Source: Tipula vernalis
Lineage: Eukaryota > Arthropoda > Insecta > Diptera > Tipulidae
Assembly: GCA_958295665.1 (NCBI GenBank)
Contig: OY282558.1
Location: forward strand, 356,569,053-356,633,052
Direction of reading: 5' to 3'
DNA: 64,000 bases
Shown here: one piece after another, positions 24,401 to 38,285 of the stretch
Layout: the number at the start of each line of letters is the position of its first letter
How positions within the stretch are numbered: position 1 is the stretch's first letter
Made by a program: the position numbers and the translations under genes
Notes under the pieces: model-generated
The model's database searches: none
What the model was told of the DNA's origin: nothing
What the model saw: only the letters and a program-made list of their open reading frames with translations

Positions 24401-27400
24401 TATACTACATACATAGACCTATCGAAAAATCATAGTGAGATGTTTGCCGATAGAAGAAAGTTTTAAGATATCGATTTTCTTAGATATGCATAATATCCAA
24501 ATTTTCAAGTTTTCGAATAATTGTTGTTTCAATAGGTAAACCCAATATCAAATTTTAGCAAATGTGCATGATTATACTACATACATAGACCTATGGAAAA
24601 ATCATAGTGAGATGTTTGCTGATAGAAGAAAGTTTTAAGATATCGATTTTCTTAGATATGCATAATATCCAAATTTTCAAGTTTTCGAATAATTGTTGTT
24701 TCAATAGGTAAACCCAATATCAAATTTTAGCAAATGTGCATGATTATACTACATACATAGACCTATCGAAAAATCATAGTGAGATGTTTGCCGATAGAAG
24801 AAAGTTTTAAGATATCGATTTTCTTAAATATGCATAATATCCAAATTTTCAAGTTTTCGAATAATTGTTGTTTCAATAGGTAAACCCAATATCAAATTTT
24901 ACCAAATGTGCATGATTATACTACATACATAGACCTATCGAAAAATCATAGTGAGATGTTTGCCGATAGAAGAAAGTTTTAAGATATCGATTTTCTTAAA
25001 TATGCATAATATCCAAATCTTCAAGTTTTCGAATAATTGTTGTTTCAATAGGTAAACCCAATATCAAACTTTAGCAAATTTGGTTGATGATACTACATAC
25101 ATAGAACTATCGAAAAATCATAGTGAGATGTTTGCCGATAGAAGAAAGTTTTAAGATATCGATTTTCTTAGATATGCATAATATCCAAATTTTCAAGTTT
25201 ACGAATAATTGTTGTTTCAATAGGTAAACCCAATATCAAACTTAAGCAAATGTGCATGATTATACTACATACATAGACCTATCGAAAAATCATAGTGAGA
25301 TGTTTGCCGATAGAAGAAAGTTTTAAGATATCGATTTTCTTAGATATGCATAATATCTAAATTTTCAAGTTTTCGAATAATTGTTGTTTCAATAGGTAAA
25401 CCCAATATCAAACTTTAGCAAATGTGGTTGATTATACTACATACATAGACCTATCAAAAAATCATAGTGAGATGTTTGCCGATAGAAGAAAGTTTTAAGA
25501 TATCGATTTTCTTAGATATGCATAATATCCAAATTTTCAAGTTTTCGAATAATTGTTGTTTCAATAGGTAAACCCAATATCAAACTTTAGCAAATTTGGT
25601 TGATGATACTACATACATAGACCTATCGAAAAATCATAGTGAGATGTTTGCCGATAAAAGAAAGTTTTAAGATATCGATTTTCTTAGATATGCATAATAT
25701 CCAAATTTTCAAGTTTTCGAATAATTGTTGTTTCAATAGGTAAACCCAATATCAAACTTTAGCAAATTTGGTTGATGATACTACATACATAGGCCTATCG
25801 AAAAATCATAGTGAGATGTTTGCCGATAGAAGAAAGTTTTAAGATATCGATTTTCTTAGATATGCATAATATCCAAATTTTCAAGTTTACGAATAATTGT
25901 TGTTTCAATAGGTAAACCCAATATCAAACTTAAGCAAATGTGCATGATTATACTACATACATAGACCTATCGAAAAATCATAGTGAGATGTTTGCCGATA
26001 GAAGAAAGTTTTAAGATATCGATTTTCTTAGATATGCATAATATCCAAATTTTCAAGTTTTCGAATAATTGTTGTTTCAATAGGTAAACCCAATATCAAA
26101 CTTTAGCAAATTTGGTTGATGATACTACATACATAGACCTATCGAAAAATCATAGTGAGATGTTTGCCAATAAAAGAAAGTTTTAAGATATCGATTTTCT
26201 TAGATATGTATAATATCCAAATTTTCAAGTTTTCGAATAATTGTTGTTTCAATAGGTAAACCCAATATCAAACTTTAGCAAATGTAGTTGATTATACTAC
26301 ATACATAGACCTATCGAAAAATCATAGTGAGATGTTTGCCGATAGAACAAAGTTTTAAGATACCGATTTTCTTAGATATGCATAATATCCAAATTTTCAA
26401 GTTTTCGAATAATTGTTGTTTCAATAGGTAAACCCAATATCAAACTTTAGCAAATGTGGTTGATTATACTACATACATAGACCTATCGAAAAATCATAGT
26501 GAGATGTTTGCCGATAGAAGAAAGTTTTAAGATATCGATTTTCTTAGATATGTTATCGATTTTCTTAGATATAATTGTTGTTTCAATAGGTAAACCCAAT
26601 AACAAATTTTAGCAAATGTGCATGATTATACTACATACATAGACCTATCGAAAAATCATAGTGAAATGTTTGCCGATAGAAGAAAGTTTTAAGATATCGA
26701 TTTTCTTAGATATGCATAATATCCAAATTTTCAAGTTTTCGATTAATTGTTGTTTCAATAGGTAAACCCAATATCAAACTTTAGCAAATGTGGTTGATTA
26801 TACTACATACATAGACCTATCGAAAAATCATAGTGAGATGTTTGCCGATAGAAGAAAGTTTTAAGATATCGATTTTCTTAGATATGCATAATATCTAAAT
26901 TTTCAAGTTTTCGAATAATTGTTGTTTCAATAGGTAAACCCAATATCAAACTTCAGCAAATGTTGTTAATTATACTACACACATAGACCTATCGAAAAAT
27001 CATAGTGAGATGTTTGCCGATAGAAGAAAGTTTTAAGATATCGATTTTCTTAGATATGCATAATATCCAAATTTTCAAGTTTTCGAATAATTGTTGTTTC
27101 AATAGGTAAACCCAATATCAAACTTTAGCAAATGTGCATGATTATACTACATACATAGACCTATCGAAAAATCATAGTGAGATGTTTGCCGATAGAAGAA
27201 AGTTTTAAGATATCGATTTTCTTAGATATGCATAATATCCAAATTTTCAAGTTTTCGAATAATTGTTGTTTCAATAGGTAAACCCAATATCAAATTTTAC
27301 CAAATGTGCATGATTATACTACATACATAGACCTATCGAAAAATCATAGTGAGATGTTTGCCGATAGAAGAAAGTTTTAAGATATCGATTTTCTTAGATA

Positions 27401-28265
27401 TGCATAATATCCAAATTTTCAAGTTTTCGAATAATTGTTGTTTCAATAGGTAAACCCAATATCAAACTTTAGCAAATGTTGTTAATTATACTACACACAT
27501 AGACCTATCGAAAAATCATAGTGAGATGTTTGCCGATAGAAGAAAGTTTTAAGATATCGATTTTCTTAGATATGCATAATATCCAAATTTTCAAGTTTTC
27601 GAATAATTGTTGTTTCAATAAGTAAACCCAATATCAAATTTTAGGAAATGTGCATGATTATACTACATACATAGACCTATCGAAAAATCATAGTGAGATG
27701 TTTGCCGATAGAAGAAAGTTTTAAGATATCGATTTTCTTAAATATGCATAATATCCAAATTTTCAAGTTTTCGAATAATTGTTGTTTCAATAGGTAAACC
27801 CAATATCAAATTTTACCAAATGTGTATGATTATACTACATACATAGACCTATCGAAAAATCATAGTGAGATGTTTGCCGATAAAAGAAAGTTTTAAGATA
27901 TCGATTTTCTTAGATATGCATAATATCCAAATTTTCAAGTTTTCGAATAATTGTTGTTTCAATAGGTAAACCCAATATCAAATTTTAGGAAATGTGCATG
28001 ATTATACTACATACATAGACCTATCGAAAAATCATAGTGAGATGTTTGCCGATAGAAGAAAGTTTTAAGATATCGATTTTCTTAAATATGCATAATATCC
28101 AAATTTTCAAGTTTTCGAATAATTGTTGTTTCAATAGGTAAACCCAATATCAAATTTTAGCAGATGTGCATGATTATACTACATACATAGACCTATCGAA
28201 AAATCATAGTGAGATGTTTGCCGATAGAAGAAAGTTTTAAGATATCGATTTTCTTATATATGCTT
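21410..28265 (-). repeat. 172-bp satellite array, right foldback arm
   Basis: About 40 monomers of the same family as the left arm, in reverse orientation (AAAAATCATAGTGAGATGTT in each). Variants of the left arm recur here in mirror order. One monomer near 26540-26580 has a small internal deletion and duplication. Confidence 0.92.
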
Positions 28266-28602
28266 AATACCCAATTTTTGAAGTTTTCGAATATTCGATA
28301 TTTCAATAGGTAAGCCCAATACGAAATTTTAGCGGATAAGCATGTTAAAATTATACGCATAGGCCTATCCGATTATCATAGTGGGATGTGTGCTAATAGA
28401 AGAAACCTTTCTTATACATGGATAAGATTAAAATTTCAATTTGTTGTTATTTCTGCATTAAGTTCAAATATTTGATTTTAATGCATTTTTCTTTGTGGAT
28501 ATAATAAATTCGCCCCAATGTATGCTTTTTTAAACACATACAAACACAATTTTGTTGTTGTTGTAACATCTATTATTAATTTAGGATAAACTTCATTCGC
28601 AT
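28266..28602 (-). repeat. foldback right terminal inverted repeat, non-satellite part
   Basis: Inverse copy of the left terminus, ending GGATAAACTTCATTCGCAT at 28602. Lacks the ~115-bp segment present at left. Confidence 0.85.
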
Positions 28603-28610
28603 GTGGAATG
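28603..28610. repeat. 8-bp target-site duplication, right copy
   Basis: GTGGAATG, identical to 16824-16831. Confidence 0.85.
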
Positions 28611-29450
28611 AGGAGTTGTTACATTGAAATTTTGTAAATCAGCAAGCGACGGCTGATAGAAACGCTTTGTTTCGATTGGATAACTTGTATTGTTGATTGC
28701 AGAAATATTGGGTGGAGAACTTTTAAGGTAGTTTGAAACACTATTATTATGCCCCTTCACAGTTGATTGAAAAATGGTTGTCTTGTGACGAGCTAGTAGA
28801 TGAATCGCTTGTACAAAAGCCATTATGAAAGATTGGAGGCGGTTTATTGTCATTGTTTGTAGTTTAATGAAGTCTGTATTGCTCTCAATCTGAATAACTA
28901 CATTTTTTTACGTGAATAATGCCTTTTATGACAAATAAAACATTTCTTATCACCTTCACATGTATACCTATACTTATAATTAGTGATCCAGCAATTGAGA
29001 CACAATTTTTTATCTCCTGAAAATGGTTTTGACACTAAAACTATTAACATTTTAAAACTAAAGCATTGAAAAAGAAAATGATAAACTCGAATAAAAATAG
29101 CATTGTGTTAATTTGAAATTATGTTTTGACAGAAAGACGTATTTGGGTTTTCTGGTGAGCAGTATTCCAAAGCATTTAAAACGATCAGATAGGAGGCAGT
29201 GCTGTTGATCGATCGTAGGCACATTGACGTCTTTTACATGGGTGCCCACAACTATTAAGTCTCTAAATCTGTTTTTTTTTTTTACTAGAATGAATATCAT
29301 TGAAGGACTTCGGTTTATCAAATTGGGTTCTAAAGCTGTTAGTCCTCTCAGAATTTCATCATATATAGCTTAAGCTCCGTCGGCAATTTTTGGTTTGAAC
29401 GGTTTCAATATTTGGCATAGTCCTTTCACACAGGTTACAGAAGATGCCGA
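28611..29450 (-). pseudogene. BEL/Pao gag with zinc-knuckle region, decayed
   Basis: Minus-strand translation at about 29020-28890 gives LCLNC...CEG-KCFICHKRHYS, the Cys/His zinc-knuckle pair of BEL/Pao gag. Further frames up to about 29450 (including the minus frame 29321-29058) probably represent the preceding gag core, but they carry frame changes and are only weakly recognisable. The minus frame 28853-28593 is the linker to protease and runs straight into the foldback. The rest of the linker and the protease are at 16455-16823 on the same strand. Confidence 0.55.
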
Positions 29451-31237
29451 AAAGTGCTTTTGGAGGTACATGCCAGAAAAATCCACAGGTACATAACGAA
29501 CATATGAACTAATCATACACAATTACGAGAAACTAACAATTATCTTTCTCAGTTGCATTCACCTAGTTTAAATTACTAATTACTCTATTTCAATCATAAA
29601 AAAACCGTTAACTTCAAAAACGAAATTCATTACGATTATTAGAAGCGGCTTTCATATTCACAAAACTTGTTACTATTTCCAGAAAAACGTCAATACTTTT
29701 TAAAAACAGAGTCTCGTGGAAAGAAGGCCGAAGACTTATGGTGAATATCCAATACTGAATAAATGGTATATAATTGATGTTCATTGATTTAGATGATTAT
29801 ACATTTTGTACGTACGACCACTCTATTCGAATTTTGAAAAATTACTGATACGTTTTAAAGGATAAGTTAACGAGTAACACCGCTTTCCAGGAAGGTGCCA
29901 GAATAGTTTATTTTAAAAGTTCTCTAAAACTTATTCAAATACGTCTTACAATAGATTTCTACAACAAAAATTAGACTTCAGTTGAATGTTTATGAAGATT
30001 TCTAAAATGGTCTTCCAAAACCTGAAAAGTGTTATTTAAGGCAAAATAAATGAAACAAAAACTTTCCGAATTAGCTGGAAAATATGTCAATTTTAAAATA
30101 AAAATGTTTAGTCTTGAAATATTTTTCTAAGAATTCTTGTATTTCAGATATCGAGATCTATCTGATTTTCTATATCGTGAAATTCAGCCTATGCTTCGTT
30201 TAATTTCTCTGCGCATGTTTCAATCTGTTCACGATTTATGGCTATAGACCCGATTGCACCTTGCTGTTAGTTTTAACTACGAGCTAATTAATGTTAGTCA
30301 CGTATTTTGATTAATGCTGTTAGTTCAGCCATGCTTTAGTTATTGAACACCACCATCTTAACCCACAGTCAATTTTTTATTTTTATTTTTTTAATTTAAA
30401 ATATTCAATTATAAAATAAGCTTTTTAGAAGTGCAAATTGGCTTTTGCTTTCAATTATACAAAGTAAAATTGGTTTTTTGATTCACTCACGTCTAAAACC
30501 AGAATAAACACACAAAAACAACAAAAATCCTTTAATTTTCGTGGCGTATTTCAATAATGAAAATGGAATTTTAAGTAGGTTTTTTATATTGATAAAATAG
30601 CATAAAACAAGGTTCTGTCTCATCATAACCATTTTGGCTCATGAATATTTTTGAAAGTAAGCGCGGCCGAGATGGTTCGATGGGCAATGCTGTACAGCAA
30701 ATGAGTGGTGAGGTTTTGCCTCCAACTTCACTATTTCGACAGTACAACATAACATTTTGTAGCTGTGAATTTCATTGCACACAACTCAAGTCCATGTGAT
30801 TGCGTGCTGAAAACTGTTGTCAATACCTCTTTCTGCAAATCCTCAGCATGACTTACAATACATACCTACTCACATTGACTTGGATCATAGCAAACTACTT
30901 TATTCATAAGGAAAGCACAGCTAAACCTTCTATTCCTAATCACCACATAAATTTTCTAAAATGTACTTTCAATTTTTGACAGACTGCAAAGATGTCAAAT
31001 GTCAAAACAAAATCAATGAAAATTTTTTGATACCGACCCTGAGTATGTGTACAAAATTTCGTTTGTCTGGAATCGACCCAAATATACATAGATTATAAAA
31101 TTGGACTGCCATAAAGACAATAAGGCAGCCAAGTTAAATCATTATATTTTTGAAAAAGTTTTAGTAGCAGTCGAAATTGATTTTGAATTGAGTAATACTA
31201 TAAATAAGTTCTATACTATAAGGAATTATAACAGCAC
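29451..31237. other. AT-rich sequence, no gene recognised
   Basis: No protein-like frame. A weak tRNA-like stretch (GCGGCCGAGATGGTTCGA, 30662-30679) was considered and not called. Confidence 0.45.
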
Positions 31238-33228
31238 AAACTCCACCTGGAACAACTCTTCCAAAGGTTAACTGAGCTTGATGTTCACATCAATAGTTCA
31301 AAATGCGTCTTTGATGCATCCGCTTTTGATTTCCTCAGCCACAAAATAACCCCTAATAGTATTTTGCCGTCTGAAGAACGAATTAACGCCATTAGGGAAT
31401 TTCCAGCTCCAAGCTCAATTAAGCACATTCAGCGGTTCATCAGGTACTCGCACCAGTCCACAGTCATTTGGTCGTACTTCTACGTAAACACAAAACATCC
31501 CAGAATTTCTCTTAGACTGACGAATGTCAACAAGCATTCACGTCACTTAATGCTGAACTTGCGAAATTAACACTGCTGGCACAGCCATTGAGCGATTCGA
31601 AACTAAGTTTAACTACTGACGTATCTAACAGTGCCGTTGGGCAGTACTGCAGCAGTACAACAACAAATGTTGGAAGGCATTTGCATTTTTCTCAAAGAAG
31701 CTTTCGGATGCTAAGAAGAAATTTTCTGCATTCGATCGGGAATTACTCGCAATATATCTGGCAGTGAAACACTTTAGATATTTTGTCGAAGGTCGGGACT
31801 TCACTATTTTTACCGACCATAAACCCCTGACTAGAGCAATTCCGTCTAAAACTGAACATAATCCGAGGCAAGCTCGCCATTTAAATTATATTAGTCAATT
31901 TACTACGGACATTCAGCATGTTCACGGAAATGACAATGTTGTTGCAGATACACTCTTTCGCACAACAGACAATGAAACGGCCGCAGTCGAAAGACAATTC
32001 GGCTTAAACAAAATCGCAATTGAACAAAAAGCTGACCTAGAACTTAAGAATTTATTTTCTGGTTCCGAATGTCACTCTGGTTTATCAATGAAACTGGCGC
32101 TTTTCCAATTGCCTGGCCTCGAAATAAACTGCGAAACACTAACTGGGTACAATCGCCCATTTATCGTAGAATCACTGCGTCGAACCATCTTCGACACTTT
32201 ACATAACATTTCGCATCCTGGTGTCCGTGCTACTCGTAAGTTGATTACTGCTCGATATTTTTGGCCTAGTATGAATAAAGACCTAAGCCATTGGGTTCAG
32301 TCCTGTTTATCCTACCTACGTGACAAAGTCCAACGGTATACCAAATTAACCCATGGACAATTTCAACTACCATCAAGTCGATTCGAACATATCCGTATAG
32401 ATACAGTTAGACCACTTCCTCCATCTTATGGATATACTTACCTGCTCACCTATGTCGATCGATTCACTCGCTGGACCGAAGCCTACTGCATGAGTAATAT
32501 TTCAGCCGCACGGCGTACCCGTTAATATCACTACTGATCAAGGAACGCAGTTTGAGTCCAAGCTTTTCGCTGAGTCAACAAAACTCCTTGGCTCACGTCG
32601 TATTCGTACAACAGCTTACCATCCTAAAGCTAACGGCATGGTCGAACGTTTCCACAGCAACTTAAAGCCGCGTTAATGGACAGAGGAAACACAATCAATT
32701 GGTCTTCGGAAATACCCATCGTACTACTGGGAATCCGAGCAACTGTGAAAGAAAATCTGAAGTGCTCATCAGCGGAAATGATTTATGGACAAACCATCAA
32801 ACTACCCGGTGAGTTCTTCCTTGAAAATTCTCTCTCACCTTTACCAACTAGCGACACAGTTATCGACCAACTCCGATACACAATGCAAAACCTTATCCGA
32901 AAATCAACTCGGCAAGCTAAACAAGATGACGTTTTTGTTCCCAAGTCACTTGCCAACTGTGATTTTGTGTTCGTAAGAACGGACAAGGTTCGCACAGGCT
33001 TAGCTTCTCCATATGAAGGGCCGTTTTAAGTTATTAGACGCCTTCGGAAGCAAATCACATTGTCAATTAATGGAAAAAACCAAACCATTTCAATTGACCG
33101 GCTCAAACCGGCTTACTGTATACTATGTTCGACTGATGCGAAATCAGTTTCTTGGCAACATAAATCAGTCCATTTTCAGCCTAACGATGCACTTCCTTAA
33201 GGAGTGGGACACACTTGCGGAGGAGTCC
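31238..33228 (+). pseudogene. Ty3/gypsy pol (RT end, RNase H, integrase), 5'-truncated
   Basis: Starts abruptly at about 31238 inside the RT thumb (HLEQLFQRL, INSSKCVF, FLSHKITP). RNase H follows, with FTDHKPLT and VVADTLFR. The integrase N-terminal zinc region has HNISHPGV and then SCLSY, where the last Cys ligand is Tyr. The integrase core has [10 protein letters not shown] and NGMVERFHS, so all three acidic residues can be seen. The C-terminus includes PYEGPF and the RLKPAY tail. Frames change several times (near 31450, 31570, 31690, 32510, 32670 and 33010) with in-frame stops, so it is dead. The motif set resembles the CsRn1/Kabuki branch of Ty3/gypsy (inference). The open blocks are 31764-32525 and 32676-33029. 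Confidence 0.85.
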
Positions 33229-33515
33229 TGTAGCGGCTCACTCATTCAATATACATATAGAAATTAATTGTTTACTTATATAAATTGACATTCGCTCACC
33301 ACGACTATATACGGTTAGCGCACAAACTATCTTTTGTGTTGCGTACCGCCATCTAGCAAAAATTTATTAATTGAACACTAAATTATACTTTTCTGGTTTT
33401 ACTCCATCTCGCTTTCAATAGCTTTCTCAATTCGATTTCAATTTCAGATTGATAATTTCTGTTTTTTACTTCATCTGTCTTTTGGAAAGCAACCGAGTGA
33501 TTCGTTTGTGTGTCA
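33229..33515 (+). repeat. probable 3' LTR start of the truncated gypsy element
   Basis: TGTAGCGGCTCACTC begins at 33229, just after the end of pol and a purine-rich AAGGAGTGGG stretch. This fits an LTR beginning with TG. The right end is uncertain: CA at about 33515 (TGTGTCAACA) is a guess, and no second LTR is present for comparison. Confidence 0.4.
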
Positions 33516-35700
<2,185 letters not shown>

Positions 35701-38285
35701 CTAGCCGTCACCTTCAACAAGTCCTCGCCTTTCGCGCTCGTAGGACCTCAGCTTGATCAGAATTTGGGCTGCGAAGCTGCTTACCGCATCCCAATTCTCT
35801 CTCGTGGCCACCATAAGAGGGACCGTGTTCTCGGGTGTTAGCTGCTGGTGGAGTACACCGAATAGCTCATCTCTCTCTGATCTGAAACGTGGACAAACGT
35901 AGGCCGCGTGCTCCACGTCCTCGGTCACTCCTGGGCACGCTGGGCACTTAGGGTCGTCCTCCAGCTTAAACCGGTGTTGATAGGCCCTGAAGCAGCCATG
36001 TCCAGTCAACAATTGGGTCAGGTAGTAGCCCACCTCACCATGCCTCCTCTTGGTCCATGTTGCTAGGTTTGAAATGAGGCGATGGGTCCATCTACCCTTA
36101 ACTGAAGCATCCCAGCAGGCTTGCCATCGTCGCAGGGACTCTTCCTTCTCTTCCTGCTCTATCATGCGGTGGCCCGCCTGGGTATCTTGTCTCCTCCGGT
36201 TGTACATTCGCTGGCGCTCGCTAGCCAGAATCTCTATGGGCAGCATACCCGCCACAACGCATACTGCATCACTTGATACCGTACGAAATGCGCAGGCTAC
36301 TCTTAGCGCAGACCAACGGTACACCGCTGACATCTCCCGTCCATAGGCCTTCGTCGTCATTGCATCCGCCCAAACTGGGGCCGCATACAGCAACGTAGAG
36401 CTCACGACACTCGCCACCAGTCTTCTCTTGCCTTGCCTGGGTCCACCGACGTTCGGCATAATGCGTGCCAGAGCCGAGGTCACCTTGGCCGCCTTCTCGC
36501 TGGTTCTGCGCAAGTGCTCATCGAAGCGCAGTCGGGCGTCAATCCAGACCCCTAGGTATTTTAGTCGCGGCTGAGAATGGATCTCATATCCGCCTATCTT
36601 CAGCGTAACTGTCTCCCGCTGCTTCCTACTCGTTATTAGGACTGCCTCCGTCTTGTGGTCCGCCAGAAGCAAACCCACTGATGATAGCCACCGTCGGATA
36701 ATAGCGATGGACTCGTTAGCAACCAGGGTGATGTCCTCCAGGTGTTTGTCCGTCACCACTAATGCAATGTCATCAGCAAAACCAACGGTCTTAGCACCAT
36801 GTGGCAGTTCCAGTCTGAGCATAGCGTCGTACATAACGTTCCACAGTAAAGGTCCGAGAACCGAGCCCTGCGGAACACCGCATGTGACCTTGTAGAACAT
36901 GTTAGCGTCATCTGTTTGGTACGTCAAGATCCGATCCTTGAAATAATCCTGGATGATTGCCCTAATGTACCCCGGAGCTCTCAGTAGTTGAAGGGCCTTC
37001 AAAATGCAACTCCACCTCGCCGAGTTGAAGGCGTTTTTAATGTCCAGGGTTACAATAACACAGTACTTCTTGGTCCCTCTTCTCCATCGTGTTCCTGCGA
37101 TAGCCTCGCTGGCCATTCCTACGACTTTCCTAACCGCATCCACAGTAGAGCGCGCCTTCCTGAACCCATACTGGTCTTCCGATAGGCCTTGGTATTCCTC
37201 GATAAAGGTATCTAGTCGATTGCATATGATTCTCTCCAGCACTTTCCCTGCCGTATCCAGCATACAGATCGGACGATACGATGAAGGCTCAGTTGTTGGT
37301 TTACTGCATTTTGGCAAAAGCACGAGCCGCTGTCGTTTCCAGCAATCAGGGAAAACTCCTTCCTTAAGACACTTGTTATATACTTCAAGGAACATATCTG
37401 GGCGGGTTACTATGGCCGTCCTTAGCGCAGAGTTGGGAACTCCGTCCAAACCTGGGGCTTTACTACCCTTGATTCTACGGGAAGCTGCCAGGAGCTCCTC
37501 TATGCTAATAGGTGCTACATCCTCCCCTCGTGGGATTATAATTTCGTCGTTGTTTAGTTCCCGTTGTTCCGGAAAGAGCGTGCTCACGATGTTTTGTAGC
37601 AAGGCAGGACAAGTAGGACTCGCAGCGGAAAAGTTTCTCAGCTTTGCCGTAACAGTCCTGTATGGTCTGCCCCAGGGATCCTCATCAACCTCTTTGCATA
37701 GCTCCATCCAGCATCGACGTTTGCTTATTTTGATTGCTCTTTTCAAAGCTTTACGATCCCTCCCGTACTGTTCCTGGGAATCATTGAAGCCCGATCGACC
37801 CCTTGCTCGCTGGCACAATCTTCTACTTCGGTGGCATCTTATACGGAGTTCGGCAATGTCTTCATTCCACCAATATACTGGTGGTCGGTGGTTCTTTGCC
37901 GACGTCCTTGGCATAGAGGCATCGCAGGCATTGGCAACGTGTGACATAAGCTGGACCGCCTGATCGTTCGGCGAACCCATGTCAACCGATTCATCCTCCA
38001 GCATGGCTATGAAGGTGTCTCTGTCGAACGCCCTTGCACTCCATTTGTGGCTTGGTTGTCTCACTACCCTTCTTGGTTTCCCAGCTTCGGCAATATTGAA
38101 GAGGATAGCCTGGTGGTCACTATGTGTATAAAGATTAGAGACCTCCCACCTTAAGCCTGAGTGTGCTAATCACTCACTCGTGAATGTCAAGTCGATTATC
38201 GAGCTGGCACCACCGCGTGTGAAAGTCGGCCGGTCCCCGGTGTTGGCTAGAACGACGTCCATTGAGGCAAGATAATCCAGCAGTG
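35701..38285 (-). pseudogene. LINE ORF2, 3' part: end of endonuclease, reverse transcriptase, zinc finger
   Basis: Resumes at 38285 directly after the LTR element. Endonuclease motifs IIDLTFTSE and SDHQAI are visible, but a TGA at 38170-38168 lies between them. From 38167 the frame is open to 35701. Counting from the GTG at 38064 there are 787 codons: KAPGLDGVPN (about residue 203), GVPQGSVLGP (396-405) and the catalytic FADD (429-432). A C-terminal Cys-His finger follows (CPACPGV...H...C, near residue 715). The RT catalytic residues are intact. The stop and the upstream LTR insertion mean no full ORF2 protein can be made. RT and finger arrangement match R1/jockey-group LINEs, in which ORF2 cuts the target and primes reverse transcription there. 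Confidence 0.9.
38282..38285. repeat. 4-bp target-site duplication AGTG (left copy)
   Basis: AGTG lies immediately outside the left LTR. The same AGTG follows the right LTR at 48644-48647. Removing the element and one copy restores the LINE reading frame without shift. A 4-bp duplication is typical for Ty3/gypsy integrases. Confidence 0.85.

Larger units (their letters stand above)
16832..28602. mobile_element. giant foldback (long-inverted-repeat) transposon, 11.8 kb
   Basis: The left end ATGCGAATGAAGTTTATCC and the right end GGATAAACTTCATTCGCAT are exact inverse copies, and the inverse match continues for hundreds of bases inward. An 8-bp direct duplication GTGGAATG lies just outside both ends. 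Each arm has a unique terminal part and then an array of ~172-bp monomers: about 21 copies at left and about 40 at right, in opposite orientation. The arms meet in a near-perfect palindrome at 20961-21016. No open frame of useful size exists in the element, so it is non-autonomous. The architecture is like Drosophila FB and Galileo foldbacks. An 8-bp duplication is typical of hAT and P superfamilies, but the terminal bases match neither family as I know them. It sits inside a BEL/Pao element. Confidence 0.88.

Noticed and set aside
17271..28265. CRISPR-like or centromere alpha-type satellite reading of the 172-bp repeats
   Set aside because: Monomers are contiguous with no unique spacers, the DNA is eukaryotic, and array ends are fixed by transposon termini and a target duplication. 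The length similarity to alpha satellite is coincidence.
30661..30745. tRNA-like stretch (GCGGCCGAGATGGTTCGATG)
   Set aside because: A-box-like start only; the B box is poor and no cloverleaf can be drawn. Too weak to call.
37004..37963. 319-codon plus-strand frame
   Set aside because: Antisense shadow of the LINE reverse transcriptase on the minus strand; no domain of its own.
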